In this document: positions 10,541 to 21,740 of the stretch, piece after piece
How positions within the stretch are numbered: the first letter of the stretch is position 1
Layout of the letters: each line of letters starts with the position of its first letter
Assembly: GCA_031761405.1 (NCBI GenBank)
Contig: JASEVX010000003.1
Coordinates: 18,128,489-18,192,488, forward strand
Direction: 5' to 3'
Source: Serripes groenlandicus
Taxonomy: Eukaryota > Mollusca > Bivalvia > Cardiida > Cardiidae
Length of the DNA stretch: 64,000 bases
Made by a program: the position numbers and the translations under genes
Notes under the pieces: generated by a model
Told to the model about the DNA's origin: nothing
The model's database searches: none
Seen by the model: the letters and a program-made list of their open reading frames with translations, nothing else

Positions 10541-11483
10541 CGCTATTAGGACCAGTTTTGCCATCAATTCCAATATCTTCTATCAATCTGAGAGTTTCTA
10601 GGGGTTTCTGCCAAACAAAATGAGAGATACAGACTAAAAAGAAAAATAGCAGAGATATAAGATGTTTTTTTCTTGGTCTGTTCTATAACTGGAAGACAGA
10701 ACAGATAGAAACTCTGATGAACAATTGAGATAGCTGTTTACCTGATATGACATATTGAAGCTCGTTTGCTTTGGAAAAAACCACTGATGATGAAAACTAA
10801 AAATTGGCAATCATTGTAGAACACTATGTTGGAAATGAAGAAAGGGCTCCTGTTGAGCAATTTCTCCTTTTTCTCCTCACCATGTTATCAAAAATGTGTC
10901 TGCTACATTGACCTAAAATGTTTTATCATGGAAAATGTTAATCATAGCTATTTCAAATGGTGTTAAACTATATAACAGGCAAAAAGTACTTTATTTCTGA
11001 GATATATATTAGGTGCATTTGCACAACCTCGGCTGATTAAGATGTATTGTGCAGGGAGAAATGCAGTCGCCCTGTGCTAAAAGACCACCTTGGAATAGCA
11101 AATTAATTCCCTGTCTATAGTGACCCTACTTTTAGTTTCCCAAATACTCATTTTCTGTATGAATGATGCTGCAATTAAAGATCACCTGTGAAAGAAGACC
11201 ATATTGTTGTGTTCCAATGGTGGTCTTTATACACAGGTTCCTCTGTACTATTCAAAATAGCATTTCTAACAATACAAAATAAAGTTGCTATGCTCTTGGT
11301 TATCCATCGACTTGGCATTTATGACCAGTATAGATCAAGATCAACTTGCTCATCTGCAAAGATTAAATTGGCTATGCACTTGTCACATATTATTCACAGA
11401 CTGCTTAGGACAATTCTAACAAATAGCGATTATTTGGATAAAATAACATGGATGCATGCATTAAGGCATATCTTTATCTACAC

Positions 11484-11711
11484 TTAACCTTTTCCACATA
11501 TAAAAAATCTGCCACAGACAACTTTGAAAACCTTTTGGCAATTAAACATATGGAATATATCTTTTGAAAAACAGTTATTTAAAAGGCTTGAAATGATTAT
11601 GACAAATGTAGAAAATGCTCCTTATGAGCAAATTTTCCTTTTGCCACAATGTTTTCAAAAGTTGTAGGCTGTAGATGCATCAAAATGCGTTTAAAAGCGG
11701 CAAAGGGTTTG
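11484..11711. mobile_element. TTAA MITE type B, degenerate (~228 bp)
   Basis: TTAACCTTTTCCACATAT to GCGGCAAAGGGTTT, centre GAAAATGCTCCTTATGAGC. Confidence 0.65.
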
Positions 11712-12099
11712 GTCCAATCATACATATTTTAAGATTGGGTTTTCCTGGAGAACGCGCAGCAGCTCAATGTTCCTAAACAAGCATGATACTTTCCAGAATA
11801 GTTATGCACTTTTGAAGGACAGACTGTAATCCTGTGCATAATTTATAATAATGCTTTGATAAATAAATATGCCATTTTTAAACTACTCAAAATTACTAAC
11901 GTTGAAAAGAAAAAGAAAAAAAAAATCGGGACAAATTAAATTGCAATGCTTCAACAAAGAAGATAATATTGTGGGGGAAATATAAAAGATTATTATATAA
12001 CCTATAAATAGACGCCTTTTCATTGGCTAAAATGTAATTTTTTAGAAAAAATATCTAGCGATATTGACCGTTTTTTTCTGATATTGACCAGTTTTATAA

Positions 12100-12270
12100 A
12101 TAGTAACAGGGGAAGACCGGGGAATCCCACGAGCCGCCTATTAATATCCTTCGCCTTTATCCGTACGCTACGGAATTTTCCGAGGCGCGTTACGAATGAC
12201 CACGTAAACTTCCGAGTGGTCATTCCGGTGACGTAATTTTTTTTAAATGACGTCATGCACGTGCATTACC
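12100..12270. other. GC-richer intronic block with CRE- and E-box-like palindromes
   Basis: CpG-containing sequence (for example GGCGCGTTACG) stands out from the AT-rich surroundings. TGACGTCA at 12248-12255 is a perfect CRE-type site, followed by GCACGTGC at 12257-12264 and preceded by GTGACGTAAT. It could be a regulatory element or part of an unknown repeat. Confidence 0.35.
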
Positions 12271-12423
12271 AACATTTTAGACGCGCGTTTTAGACTGTTA
12301 TCATGTCAAAAACGTACTGTTATCATGAGACAGAAATACAACATACAACAGAAATGTTCCTTGAGTGGTCCTCTGTTTTCTTTTAAGTTGATCAATATCA
12401 AAACGATATGATAAATTGAGGGT

Positions 12424-12583
12424 TATACAATAAAACAGTTATGGGCTTTTCAGCTGTTATACAATGATGTTGATATGTACCAAAAAATCATTATTGACCT
12501 TGGCTATCGCCTCGGTCAATAATGATTTTTTTGGTGCATATCACATCATGTATAACAGCTGAAAAGTCCATAGTTGTATAATA
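12424..12583. mobile_element. Foldback element with arms of about 70 bp
   Basis: The left arm contains GCTTTTCAGCTGTTATACA and ends AAAATCATTATTGACC. The right arm begins GGTCAATAATGATTTTTT and contains TGTATAACAGCTGAAAAGTC. The loop is short (TTGGCTATCGCCTC). The arms are about 90 percent complementary by eye. Confidence 0.7.
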
Positions 12584-12955
12584 CCTGCTGTTTCTCCTTT
12601 AATAAGTTTACTATTGCAGGTGGCTCTAAACTCATCTGCTTCATGGAATAGGGATAAAGAATGATTAATGGGCGGAGATAAATTGCATGTAAAATATAGT
12701 ACACAATCCGATAAAAGTGAAGAAATAAAAAAAAAAAAAAATCTCAATCTAAATCCTATGTTTATACCACAGTGCCATGGTAACCGAATATGATACAATA
12801 ATGTTTGTATATAATACTGTACACCTAGTGGTGTTTAGATTCTCTGTTTCTAAGAATGTTTGGTGCCTGGTGGTAAACAAAGTGTACCTGCTTTCTACTT
12901 TAGTTTTATCATCCCTGCCTAAAAGACAGATGGGATATATGTTGTTGGGTGTGTC

Positions 12956-13020
12956 ATCCATTTGTCTGTCTGTAGCCATAGATTTTTTATATATCTATGG
13001 CTACAGACAGACAAATGGAT
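12956..13020. repeat. Perfect 28-bp inverted repeat with 9-nt loop
   Basis: Arms 12956-12983 and 12993-13020 are exactly complementary. Each includes CTGTCTGTAGCCATAGAT or its complement, and the loop is TTTTTATAT. It follows a TTGTCTGTCTGT-type stretch typical of Helentron-like 5' ends here. Confidence 0.85.
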
Positions 13021-13164
13021 TGATTTAAACTGTATGGAAACGTTAGTACTGCATAAGGAAGTCTTTGAGGATCCCCAGAAATATATCCCCTTGACTTCAC
13101 TTAATTTTGTTATATAGCTAGTACATGATAATAATTTTATTATATTTCACAATTAACCTGTAAA

Positions 13165-13399
13165 AACTCTTTTTAGAGGCAACATTTAACATCCAATCTT
13201 CATGAAAGTTCATAAGAATATTCATGTCCATCACATTTTGGATGTCATTTAAAACTGAGTCAAGTTCACTTGGACACATTTTAGAAAAACCTTTTGAACA
13301 CATATTTCTTCCAATCTTTCATGCAAAATTATCAGAATTTAAACTCCATCAAATCTTGCTAAAGTATGTAACTTAGTCATGTTGGGTCAAAAACTAGGC
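13165..13399. repeat. Fragment of a Helentron-like tandem core
   Basis: CATCCAATCTTCATGAAAGTT, CCATCAAATCTTG and GGGTCAAAAACTAGG recur here and in the element at 29626. It is a terminus-less relic, cut by the MITE at 13400. Confidence 0.5.
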
Positions 13400-13578
13400 T
13401 TTTTGAAAACATAGTGACAAAAGAAGAAATTGCTCAAAACCAGCAATTTCTCCTTTTGCCACAATGTTTTCCATTTTTAGTCATAGGTCATCCATTCAAT
13501 TATAAAGATTTTCTATTTTTGGACAAAATATGTTCAAAGCCGTCTGCTGCAGAATTGTCCTATGAGGGAAAGGGTTAA
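13400..13578 (+). mobile_element. TTAA MITE type A, left-truncated
   Basis: Begins at GGCTTTTTGAAAACATAGTG and ends TATGAGGGAAAGGGTTAA; the first ~50 bp are missing. Confidence 0.8.
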
Positions 13579-13770
13579 TTTCAAAACAAACACAAGTCAT
13601 GTGGGTCAAAAACTATAGATTACCAAAAAAAACTTGGGAATGCTCACAGTAATTCCAAAACATAATATTGGCAACATCTCAAAAACACAACCTTCAGGTT
13701 TTTGTAATTGCAAATATATAATGATCAAATAAATCAATTCTTTGAACATAATAATTCCCAGGCAAAATGA

Positions 13771-13835
13771 ACACCATGGTTGACCATGGATACCATGGTA
13801 TTTTACTGTTGACCATGAACTACCATGAACAGCCA
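13771..13835. repeat. CCATGG-type short palindromes, left block
   Basis: CACCATGGTTGACCATGG, ATACCATGGTA and GACCATGAACTACCATG occur close together. The continuation is at 15377, beyond the inserted element. Confidence 0.6.
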
Positions 13836-15376
13836 TTTTTATGCCCCCCCGTATGCCCCCCCGGAATCTCCGATTCGGGGGGCATATAGTTTTTGGCCTG
13901 TCTGTCAGTCTGCACGTTGGTTGGTCTGTCTGTCTGCTGTCTGTCTGCACCAAAAAACCTTTAACCTTGACCACTACTTTTGAACCATAACAGATACGGC
14001 TACCATATTTCACATGTGTATTCCTTGTGACATGACCTTTCTGTCAGTACCAAAATGTTTGACCTTGCGACCTTGACCTTTGACCTAGATGTAGTTTTTG
14101 GCCTGTCTGCACAAAAAAAACTTTAACCTTGACCACTACTTTTGAACCATAACAGGTACGGCTACCATATTTCACATGTGTATTCCTTGTGACATTACCT
14201 TTCTGTCAGTACCAAAATGTTTGACCTTGCGACCTTGACCTTTGACCTAGATGTTGCCATTCTCAAAAAAACCTTTAACCTTGGCCATTACTTTTGAACC
14301 ATAACAGGTACGGCTACCATATTTCACATGTGTATTCCTTGTGACATGACCTTTCTGTCAGTACCAACATTTTTGACCTTGCGACCTTGACCTTTGACCT
14401 AGATGTAGTTTTTGGCCTGTCTGCACGAAAAAAACTTTAACCTTGACCACTACTTTTGAACCATAACAGGTACGGCTACCATATTTCACATGTTGTGTAT
14501 TCCTTGTGACATTACCTTTCTGTCAGTACCAAAATGTTTGACCTTGCGACCTTGACCTTTGACCTAGATGTTGCCATTCTCGAAAAAAACTTTAACCTTG
14601 GCCATTACTTTTGAACCATAACAGGTACGGCTACCATATTTCACATGTGTATTCCTTGTGACATGACCTTTCTGTCAGTACCAACATTTTTGACCTTGCG
14701 ACCTTGACCACCTTTGACCTAGATGTTGCCATTCTCGAAAAAAACTTTAACCTTGGCCATTACTTTTGAACCATAACAGGTACGGCTACCATATTTCAGA
14801 TGTGTATTCCTTGTGACATGACCTTTCTGTCAGTACCAACATTTTTGACCTTGCGACCTTGACCTTTGACCTAGATGTTGCCATTCTCGAAAAAAACTTT
14901 AACCTTTGCCATTACTTTTGAACCATAACAGATACGGATACCATATTTCACATGTGTATTCCTTGTGACATGACCTTTCTGTCAGTACCAAACATTTTTG
15001 ACCTTGCGACCTTCACCTTTGACCTAGATGTTGCCATTCTCATTTTTTTTTTTAACCTTCCCCACTTCTTTTGAACCATAACAGGTAAGGCTACCATATT
15101 TCGCATGTGTATACCTTGTGACATGACCTTTCTGTCAGTACCAAAGTTTTTCACCTTGCGACCTTGACCTTTGACCTAGATGTTGCCATTCTCGAAAAAA
15201 ACTTTAACCTTGACCACTACTTTTGAACCATAACAGGTACCGCTACCATATTTCACATGTGTATTCCTTGTGACATGACCTTTCTGTCAGTACCAACATT
15301 TTTGACCTGGCGACCTTGACCTTTGACCTAGATGTTGCCATTGGGGGGCATCAGTGTTTCACAAACACATCTTGTT
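13836..15376 (+). mobile_element. Helentron/Pearl-like element with ~155-bp tandem core (about 9 units)
   Basis: The 5' hairpin at 13853-13885 is ATGCCCCCCC...GGGGGGCAT, and the arm GGGGGGCAT recurs at 15345. A 3' hairpin, GTGTTTCACAAACAC, follows and the element ends CTTGTT. The core repeats GACCTTGCGACCTTGACC and TTTGACCTAGATG about every 150-164 bp from ~14060 to ~15330. There is no open frame of note. Class named by layout, not by a search. Confidence 0.65.
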
Positions 15377-15525
15377 TTCCATGGTTTTACGAGTCAATTA
15401 CCATCGATGGTTGACCATGGTCAACTATTAACACAAATATTAACCATGGTCAACCATGGTAATAAATTCTAGCCATGTCCTCAAGCTTGATCATAGTCAA
15501 CCATGGTCTACTATGGTAGAAATTA
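15377..15525. repeat. CCATGG-type short palindromes, right block
   Basis: GGTTGACCATGGTCAAC, AACCATGGTCAACCATGGT and CAACCATGGTCTACTATGG occur within 150 bp. Confidence 0.65.
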
Positions 15526-15793
15526 TTCTGCTGGTTGATTTGGCAGTTATGTCAGAATGTGTTCTGTATCTGCTGTTACACTGCAAGAACTTTGTAACCA
15601 TTCATTGAACATTACTCAGTTCTCTACTTCCATAATCCTAATGTATGACTAGTTGGGAGCAGAGGAGATCCTGATCAGACTGTGCAGAGGCTCACAGGCT
15701 GATCTTGACCTTATTTAACCACCTTGTCTGAAAGTCTTGTTTTGGTATGGCCTGGTTAATGTTGCTGCGCGCTGTTGTACCTGAGCCAGTTAA

Positions 15794-16032
15794 TTAACCC
15801 TTTCCCTCATATAGACGCTTTCTGACGCCTCTGCAGCAGATGGCATTTTGAAAACATAGTGACAAAAATAGAAATTGTTCAAATTGTTCAAAATGAGCAA
15901 TTTCTCTTTTCGTCACAATGTTTTCCACTTTAGTCATAGGTTATCCATTCAATTATAGAGATTTTCTATTTTTTGACAAAATAATGCTCAAAGTTGTCTG
16001 CTGCAGAATTGTCATATGAGGGCAATGGTTAA
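15794..16032 (+). mobile_element. TTAA MITE type A, 239 bp
   Basis: TTAACCCTTTCCCTCATATA to TATGAGGGCAATGGTTAA. A small duplication (AAATTGTTCAAATTGTTC) at the centre accounts for the extra length. Confidence 0.85.
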
Positions 16033-16361
16033 ACCCCTTTCCCAGACGACATTAAGAACATCTTGACAAGAATTGAAAAATCTCTGTAAATGAAAGTATA
16101 ATAATCTCTGTAAATGAAAGTATAATAATCTCTGTAAAATGAAAGTATAATAATCTCTGTAAATGAAAGTATAATAATCTCTGTAAATGAAAGTATTATA
16201 ATCTCTGTAAATGAAAGGTATAATAATTAGATGGACTTGTAAAACGTTGTGACAGAAGGGGAAATTGCTTGTTGTGAGCAGATTCTCCTTTTGTCACAAT
16301 GATTTTCTAAAGTCTTCTGCTGCAAAGGTGCTAAAATGCGTCATTTGAGAGAGTTGGTTAA
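16029..16361. mobile_element. TTAA MITE type B expanded by a 24-bp tandem repeat
   Basis: TTAAACCCCTTTCCCAGAC to GAGAGTTGGTTAA. It shares its left TTAA with the preceding MITE. Confidence 0.7.
16078..16226 (+). repeat. 24-bp tandem repeat, 6 units
   Basis: The unit TCTCTGTAAATGAAAGTATA plus ATAA occurs six times, nearly identical apart from single-base differences. It is a normal internal segment of type B, present once in other copies. Confidence 0.9.
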
Positions 16362-16667
16362 TAAGAATTATTGGGGACAATAAATAATGCATAACAGGGG
16401 CCTAACATGACAGAATAATACGGTAAATGAGTTATGACATAATTAAACATAGATATTGCAAAAAGTATGAGATTCATAAATAATTCTTTGGATAATAGAA
16501 GCAATGATAGTTATAGGTATTAAATGTCACAGTTCTTATTCTTGAAGACACACTTTTTGTAGTTGGGGTGCACTGTAATTCATTAACAATTTGATGAGTC
16601 TGGGCAAAAAGGAACATAATTATATTTCTCATTCCTTTTGCCCATGATCTGCCTTGATGGGGATTGT

Positions 16668-16887
16668 AAACCCTTTCCGTCACACAACAAATCTGCAGCA
16701 GACAACTCACATACTCACAAAAACATGGAAAATCTCTTCAAACCATTCCCACATACATACCCTTTCTGACACCTCTGCAGCAGACAACTACATACTCACA
16801 CATTTATATGGAACATCTCTTCAAATTTTCTCACATACATAGTATACCCTTTCTGATATCTCTGCAGCAGACAAATATTTTCAAACC
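16668..16887. repeat. Three tandem copies of a MITE terminal segment (~80 bp)
   Basis: CTGCAGCAGACAACT or close variants occur three times, each preceded by a CCC...CACATAC-like stretch and followed (first two) by CATACTCACA and ATCTCTTCAAA. A degenerate type B right end follows, to 16951. Confidence 0.65.
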
Positions 16888-16947
16888 TATTTTTGCCAAG
16901 ATGTTTTGAAAGACATCTATTGCATATTTGTTGAATATGGAAAAGGG

Positions 16948-17177
16948 TTAACCCTTTCCCTCATATAGACGCTTTCTGATGCCTCTGCAGCAGACAGCTT
17001 TTTGAAAACATAGGGACAAAAGAAGAAATTGCTCAAAACGAGCAATTTCTGCTTTTGCCATAATGTTTTCCTGTTTTAGTCATAGGTTATCCATTCAATT
17101 ATAGAGATTTTCTATGTTTTGACAAAATATGTTCAAAGTCGTCTGCTGCAGAATTGTTGTATGAGGGAAAGGGTTAA
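16948..17177 (+). mobile_element. TTAA MITE type A, full length (230 bp)
   Basis: TTAACCCTTTCCCTCATATA to TATGAGGGAAAGGGTTAA. The left TTAA is shared with the preceding type B end (ATATGGAAAAGGGTTAA). Confidence 0.9.
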
Positions 17178-17287
17178 AGAACATGTATTGAATAGAGTTG
17201 AAAACATTGTGGCAAGGGAGTAATGGCTCATTTCAAATGTCATCTGCTGCAATGCCGTAGGAAAGCATCTTGTTGTGGGAAAGAGCT

Positions 17288-17409
17288 TAGTGTTCAGGAT
17301 TTGAGATGTCCCAGGTTTAATCCCTTCTTGTGGCAATCATGGTGGAATGTCCTTGAACAAGGCATGTTTGCTAGTCTAGTACTGGATAAGTGTAACTTTC
17401 ACCTTGATA
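17288..17409 (+). mobile_element. Older SINE, 5' part
   Basis: A decayed SINE body: CCCAGGTTTAATCCC (B-box relic), ATCATGGTGGAATGTCCTTG and CTAGTCTAGTACTGG. Its 3' part continues at 17649. Confidence 0.6.
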
Positions 17410-17636
17410 GAATCCGCTGTGGTTGAGTGGTTAGCGTGGGGGATTTCGAAACCGGGTATCCCGGGTTCGATCCCCAGTCGCGGCACTACAGTCATGGTGG
17501 AGTGCCCTTTGGCAAGGCACACTTTCTAGCCTAGTACTGGTTTGTTTATCCAGGGATCATGAATAAGTGAACTGTCGCCGTGATATAACTGAAATATTGT
17601 TGAAAGCGGCGTAAAACCCCAATAAAAAAATAAAAA
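17410..17636 (+). mobile_element. tRNA-derived SINE with 12-bp target duplication
   Basis: The head is tRNA-like, with A box GGTTGAGTGGTTAGCG and B box GGGTTCGATCCCC. The body is GGTGGAGTGCCC...CTAGCCTAGTACTGG, followed by a 3' domain CGCCGTGATATAACTGAA and GTTGAAAGCGGCGTAAAACC with an A-rich tail. TTCACCTTGATA occurs at 17398-17409 and 17637-17648. The core resembles those of molluscan SINEs; I do not assign a named core domain. Confidence 0.85.
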
Positions 17637-17700
17637 TTCACCTTGATATATCTGAAACCCTGTTGAAAATGGCATAAAATGACAATAAATATATGAATAA
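17637..17700 (+). mobile_element. Older SINE, 3' part
   Basis: ATATATCTGAAACCCTGTTG and AAAATGGCATAAAATG continue the SINE interrupted at 17410. Confidence 0.55.
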
Positions 17701-19586
17701 ATATAATTGATTACCATAAAGAAACAAACAGATGTTCTAAAATCTGTAATAACCTATATTGTAAGCAATTTGTTTGAACAATTGTTCCTATAGCTAGCTC
17801 ATATAGTTAAACACATTGGCATCTGTTGTGCCCCAACTGGCGAGGGGTGGGCTTTTGAATTGACAGGATGAATGCTATGAAAAGTAGCATAGGAAATATT
17901 CTTGTAGAGACGTTACACTAAGGTAGCTACGGTAACAGGTAGGCAAGATATTTTATAAACACTAAATGCCAAATTGTGTTTTCCACTCTTTTAACCCTTA
18001 ACCTGCATTTAGCTCAATGTATTTTATTTACGGCAGTATATATAACTAAATAGGTTGGCGTGTTGGTCAACTTTAGCCTTTGCATATATACCCAGGCTGA
18101 TATTAACTCAATAAGTATTGGTTGAAGAGTATCATCAATTACATAATGGACTTAAAATAGTTCTTAAAAGGAAAAGTCTGTGGTATTAATTGTGCTGACT
18201 ACAGGGTATGTTCTGTAGAAAATGCTTCCTGGTTCTTACATACTGGGATATGATTCCTCCTACAGGGCAGCACAAAAGGTTTGATCCTTTTACTTCTCTG
18301 CATGATGGGAAAATGAAATTTGAATGCCAAGCAAATGATCAAAATAGTATTAAGGATGCTTTCTTACTTTATTGATATGAAAACATACAAATGCTTTATT
18401 TGTAGTAATTATTGAGTACTTAAAGAATAAAATTGTCCAAGAATAATTAATGTTTCAAGATTTGATTAGAAATATTCATAATTGTATTTGAGTATGTATA
18501 TTTAACATTTTTGTCAAAAAAGTCTGCCTCTTGGTGTGATTCAGTAAATAATTTCTTTTCCCTTTCAAAAGAAAGAAACATTTTGAAGAGATAAAATGTT
18601 GAAGGTTTTTGTTGAAAATATGGTTTATACAGAGCTTTCAGATAAAACACTTTTGATGATATTGTTGCTATCACCTTTGAGTACCACCTGTAGAGGCAGC
18701 CTGCAATTCTATTTATAGATACTGATCTCCCTCCCAGTTACAGTACTTTCCCCCCATAGCATGTAACAATGTGCAATCCTTTTCTGATAATTCTTGAGAA
18801 TATTGTCAAACAATAAGTCATATTACAAACATTTAGTAATCCTCCAAAGGCCTCCACTTGCTGTGTCTCCAACTGTTTGGTTTGTAATATAAAGTTAAAA
18901 AGTCTTTCAAATTTCATAATTAGTCCCTTTTGTTATCCTGGAAGATGAACATAGCGCTTGGAGGGAGAAGGGTTACCAGCAATCTTACCTGGATGGTACA
19001 TAGATATTTGCATCTAGATTCCTCATGTCTCAGGGAAACACAAACATAATGTAGGTACCAAGGAAGACTGTGCCAAATTTTAGTCAAACATTCGAGGAGT
19101 TTTGTGTTACGTTGGTGGATGTTTCTCTCTCTCCTGGAATCGAAGTTTGTCTGTGACGTGCCCTGCATACACCCCTGTGCCCGGATATATTAAACAAGTT
19201 ATAAAAGTGACATTGGAAGATATCTGTTGAAGTTATCTCATTTTGATTGATTTATTACAGGTAAACTTAAGGTTTTTCTTTGAAATAAGTTACTTTTACT
19301 CATTTGAAATAGTTATCAGAACAAAAATGGGTTTATTTCTGCAAACATTTGTATCATGTATGTATACATACTCATTAGAATTATCCAAAAATTATTCTGA
19401 TGAATAATTACAGCATGTTAGGATTAGATAAAATATTTCGTTTGACAAATTGTCACATTTGTTTTTTTGTTGCTTTTACAATTATCAGTATGGATTGATT
19501 TACCTGAAAATGTGATTAATTCAACATGGAATTTCTTGTCACCTGATGGAGAAGAAGTATTGCTAAAGCAGTTTATTTTTGGTATA
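17701..19586. other. Intronic stretch with no recognised feature
   Basis: About 1.9 kb of AT-rich sequence without MITE termini, SINE promoter boxes or a convincing open frame. It is one of the few longer repeat-poor parts. Confidence 0.5.
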
Positions 19587-19617
19587 GGCAGGGACGTAGA
19601 TAAGACTACGTCCCTGT
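19587..19617. mobile_element. 31-bp hairpin insertion flanked by TA (second copy)
   Basis: CAGGGACGTAG and CTACGTCCCTG enclose ATAAGA. TA flanks it at 19585-19586 and 19618-19619. Same arms as the hairpin at 9951. Confidence 0.6.
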
Positions 19618-19743
19618 TATAGACTCTGGTATATAACCTTGTATGCAACCTGAAGGGAATTAGCATACTGTTGCTGCCTTGTCTTTGTGTCTGTCCTATA
19701 TTCAAGTCTTGTTGGATATTTCTCACCAACCATTGTGGTTTGA

Positions 19744-19972
19744 TTATCCCTTTCCCTGATATAGACGCTTTCTGATGCCTCTGCAGCAGACGGCTTCTTA
19801 AAGACATAGTGTCAAAAGAAGAAATTGCTCAAAACAAGCAATTTCTCCTTTTGCCATAATGTTTCCACTTTTAGTCATAGTTTATCCATTCAATGATAGA
19901 GATTTTCTATTTTTGGACAAAATATGTTCAAAGTTTTCTGCTGCAGAATTGTCGTATGAGGGAAATGGATAA
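19744..19972 (+). mobile_element. TTAA MITE type A, ~229 bp
   Basis: TTATCCCTTTCCCTGATATA to TATGAGGGAAATGGATAA; both ends carry one change from TTAA, giving matching TTAT/ATAA. Confidence 0.85.
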
Positions 19973-20622
19973 ATGGAAATTAGATGAGAATCAAGCCTCA
20001 GTACAGAAATTCCACTTAATTTAGCAATCAAATGTCATTTACAGGAACATACTATGTACATGTATAAGCAACAGGAGAATTTCACTTTTTTGCTATACAT
20101 GTATCGTAGAGCCTTCTACATTAGTTCCTGATGTCATTATTTGCGTTCATTTCTCTTTTGACTTTGTTTTAGTAGTCAAATTGAGAAGTGTGTCAATATT
20201 TTCTGATGTCTAAAGATGCAATATATTAGCTTATTTTAATGTTTGTGATCATGAACTTAGGGGACCCATAGATATAGATCTACATAACCTTTTTTAGTTG
20301 AAATATGACATGTTTTTTGGAACGACCCATTGGTTTTACAGATTTATCCTTGTTCAGATTAGATTAAAGGAAAAGGTACATTTTTACACAGTATAGGTTT
20401 GGATCAGACCATACTTTGCCACCATAATCTACACGTAAGTTGACAGAAACTTGTAACCAACATGTACCTTTTCCCATGGACGGGCTCAAGTAGTATAATG
20501 GCTTCCTTCCTTGCCAGATGCTGAGGGTTTATGGAGCATATTATGGATGATTGCACTCACTGGTGTCAGCAGAAAACTTGCCAATTTCACTGATGATTTA
20601 CCCAGGAAGTTACCATCATATA

Positions 20623-20852
20623 ATAACCCTTTCCCTCATACGACAATTCTGCAGCAGACGACTTTGAACGTATTTTGTCAAAACATAGAAAATCTCCATA
20701 ATTTAATGGATAACCTATGACAAAAAGGGGAAAACATTGTGGCAAAAGGAGAAATTGCACGTTTTGTGCAATTTCTTCTTTTGTCACTATGTTTTCAAAA
20801 AGCCGTCTGCTGCAGAGGCTTTAGAAAGCGTCTGTATGAGGGAAAGGGTTAA
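20623..20852 (-). mobile_element. TTAA MITE type A, 230 bp
   Basis: ATAACCCTTTCCCTCATAC to TATGAGGGAAAGGGTTAA. The centre is GAAATTGCACGTTTTGTGCA, which marks a subgroup with GCAC/GTGC instead of GCTC/GAGC, also seen at 22291, 34715, 52788, 60284 and others. Confidence 0.9.
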
Positions 20853-20936
20853 AGTAACTGTTTAAAAATTGGCATAAAATGTCTTTCAAACAATCTTAAG
20901 ATAAGTTGTAAGAATAGAAATAAAAGAATAAGTATA

Positions 20937-21020
20937 TTTTTGTGCCACCTGCTAATTGGCACAAAAGGGATCATTTTTCTGTTGTCTGTCCATCTGTTTT
21001 TCAATCTTTGACTTTGGATA
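20937..21020 (+). mobile_element. 5' end of a Helentron-like element (fragment)
   Basis: The hairpin TTTTGTGCCACC...GGCACAAAA is followed by TTGTCTGTCCATCTG, as at the other elements. No 3' end is seen. Confidence 0.45.
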
Positions 21021-21399
21021 TGTTCACCTTTCCACTGTTTTCAAAGTCGGTGTCTGCTGCAGATTTGTTGTACGAGGGAAAGTGTTAATAGTTATATGAA
21101 GGCAACACATATTATAGTTTGTTCCTTGTTTTGCTTTTGCTTAAACATCATGTTTACTTGTTTGATTTATGTGTTGGTTATATATTGTAACATTCCCCAA
21201 TTAATGATAAACATATAAATGTTCTCGCCTCCCATCATAAGATAAGACAAAGTCCTACAGTAGGAATCATGCCTAATGTATGTGATTCTTCCTGTCCAAT
21301 TAATACCTCATGTCTTCAATTAGTTCTTCCAGATGGTAGACAATTACTTGCAGACAATTAGTTGTCCTTACTGCAATGTATTTATCATACTTAGCTTGC

Positions 21400-21602
21400 T
21401 TATCCCTTTCCCACATACATCAAATCTTCAGCCGACGACTTTGAAGACACTTTAAGTAAATTATATGGAAACTCTATAAATGAAAGAACAATTATCAAAT
21501 GAAGTTGAAAACAGTGCGGCAATTTCTTCTTTTGTCACAATGTTTTCAAGAAATATCTGTTGCAGAGGCGTCAAAAAGCGTCTGTATGTCGGAAAGGATA
21601 AA
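21400..21602. mobile_element. TTAA MITE type B, degenerate
   Basis: TTATCCCTTTCCCACATAC to TATGTCGGAAAGGATAA; the centre is reduced to CGGCAATTTCTTC. Confidence 0.65.
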
Positions 21603-21740
21603 TTATATAATGTTTCTTTTATAATAGAGTGGACATTTTATCAAATCTGCAACAATATGACTTGTAAAAATATTGTGTTCATAAAAAGCAAGTTATCCTT
21701 TTCCCACAATGTTTTCTTTACAGGAGATGTTTCCTTTTTG

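Noticed and set aside
14948..15154. A minus-strand open frame with a repeated MFGTDRKVMSQGIHM motif
   Set aside because: It is the tandem core of the Helentron-like element read by chance; indels between units break the frame.
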